The translations under genes were made by a program, and so were the position numbers. Below, piece by piece: positions 5,590-5,590 of a stretch of DNA of 5,590 nt (position 1 is its first letter; each line of letters begins with the position of its first letter). The notes under the pieces were generated by a model that worked only from the letters and a program-made list of their open reading frames with translations, did not search any database and was not told the origin of the DNA. The stretch is from positions 1-5,590 of the forward strand of contig CAJGCH010000202.1 in the NCBI GenBank assembly GCA_904501845.1, written 5' to 3'. Origin of the DNA: an uncultured Bacillaceae bacterium (GTDB lineage: Bacteria > Bacillota > Bacilli > Bacillales > Pradoshiaceae).

Positions 5590-5590
5590 A

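Overview
The window looks like a chromosomal stretch of a low-to-moderate-GC Bacillales bacterium (Bacillus or a close relative). This is inferred from strong AGGGAGG-type ribosome binding sites, two TTG starts, AT-rich intergenic DNA, a Bacillus-type lipoprotein signal peptide, an SH3b-CAP (YkwD-like) protein and an acyl-CoA ligase resembling B. subtilis LcfB/YhfL. I see no rRNA, tRNA, CRISPR, insertion sequence or phage genes.

Layout from left to right. At 2-451 (+) is the 3' part of a secreted CAP-domain protein; the end of an SH3b domain is visible at the window edge. A perfect hairpin at 461-485 separates it from five convergent minus-strand genes. In transcription order these are a lipoprotein solute-binding protein (4434-3460), a permease (3407-2370), an ATPase (2395-1601), azlC (1514-792) and azlD (795-490). 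Upstream of them, at 5589-4609, lies the C-terminal two thirds of an AMP-forming long-chain acyl-CoA ligase, also on the minus strand and closed by its own terminator at 4580-4605.

The first three genes of the five form an ABC importer of the COG2984/COG4120/COG1101 type, the group that includes the tryptophan/tyrosine transporters TrpXYZ and CD0873. The substrate cannot be read from the sequence. The last two encode the AzlC-AzlD pair, known as a branched-chain amino-acid exporter. All five may be one transcript with a weak hairpin in the 86-nt gap before azlC, giving an amino-acid uptake module followed by an efflux module.

The most information-rich non-coding stretch is the 174 nt between the ligase and the solute-binding gene. 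It holds the ligase terminator, a good sigma-A promoter, a nested inverted repeat covering that promoter, a CodY-box-like palindrome just upstream of the -35, and three tandem 10-nt repeats in the leader next to the ribosome binding site. I found no wholly new system. The possible novelty is the regulation of this operon and the pairing of importer with exporter.
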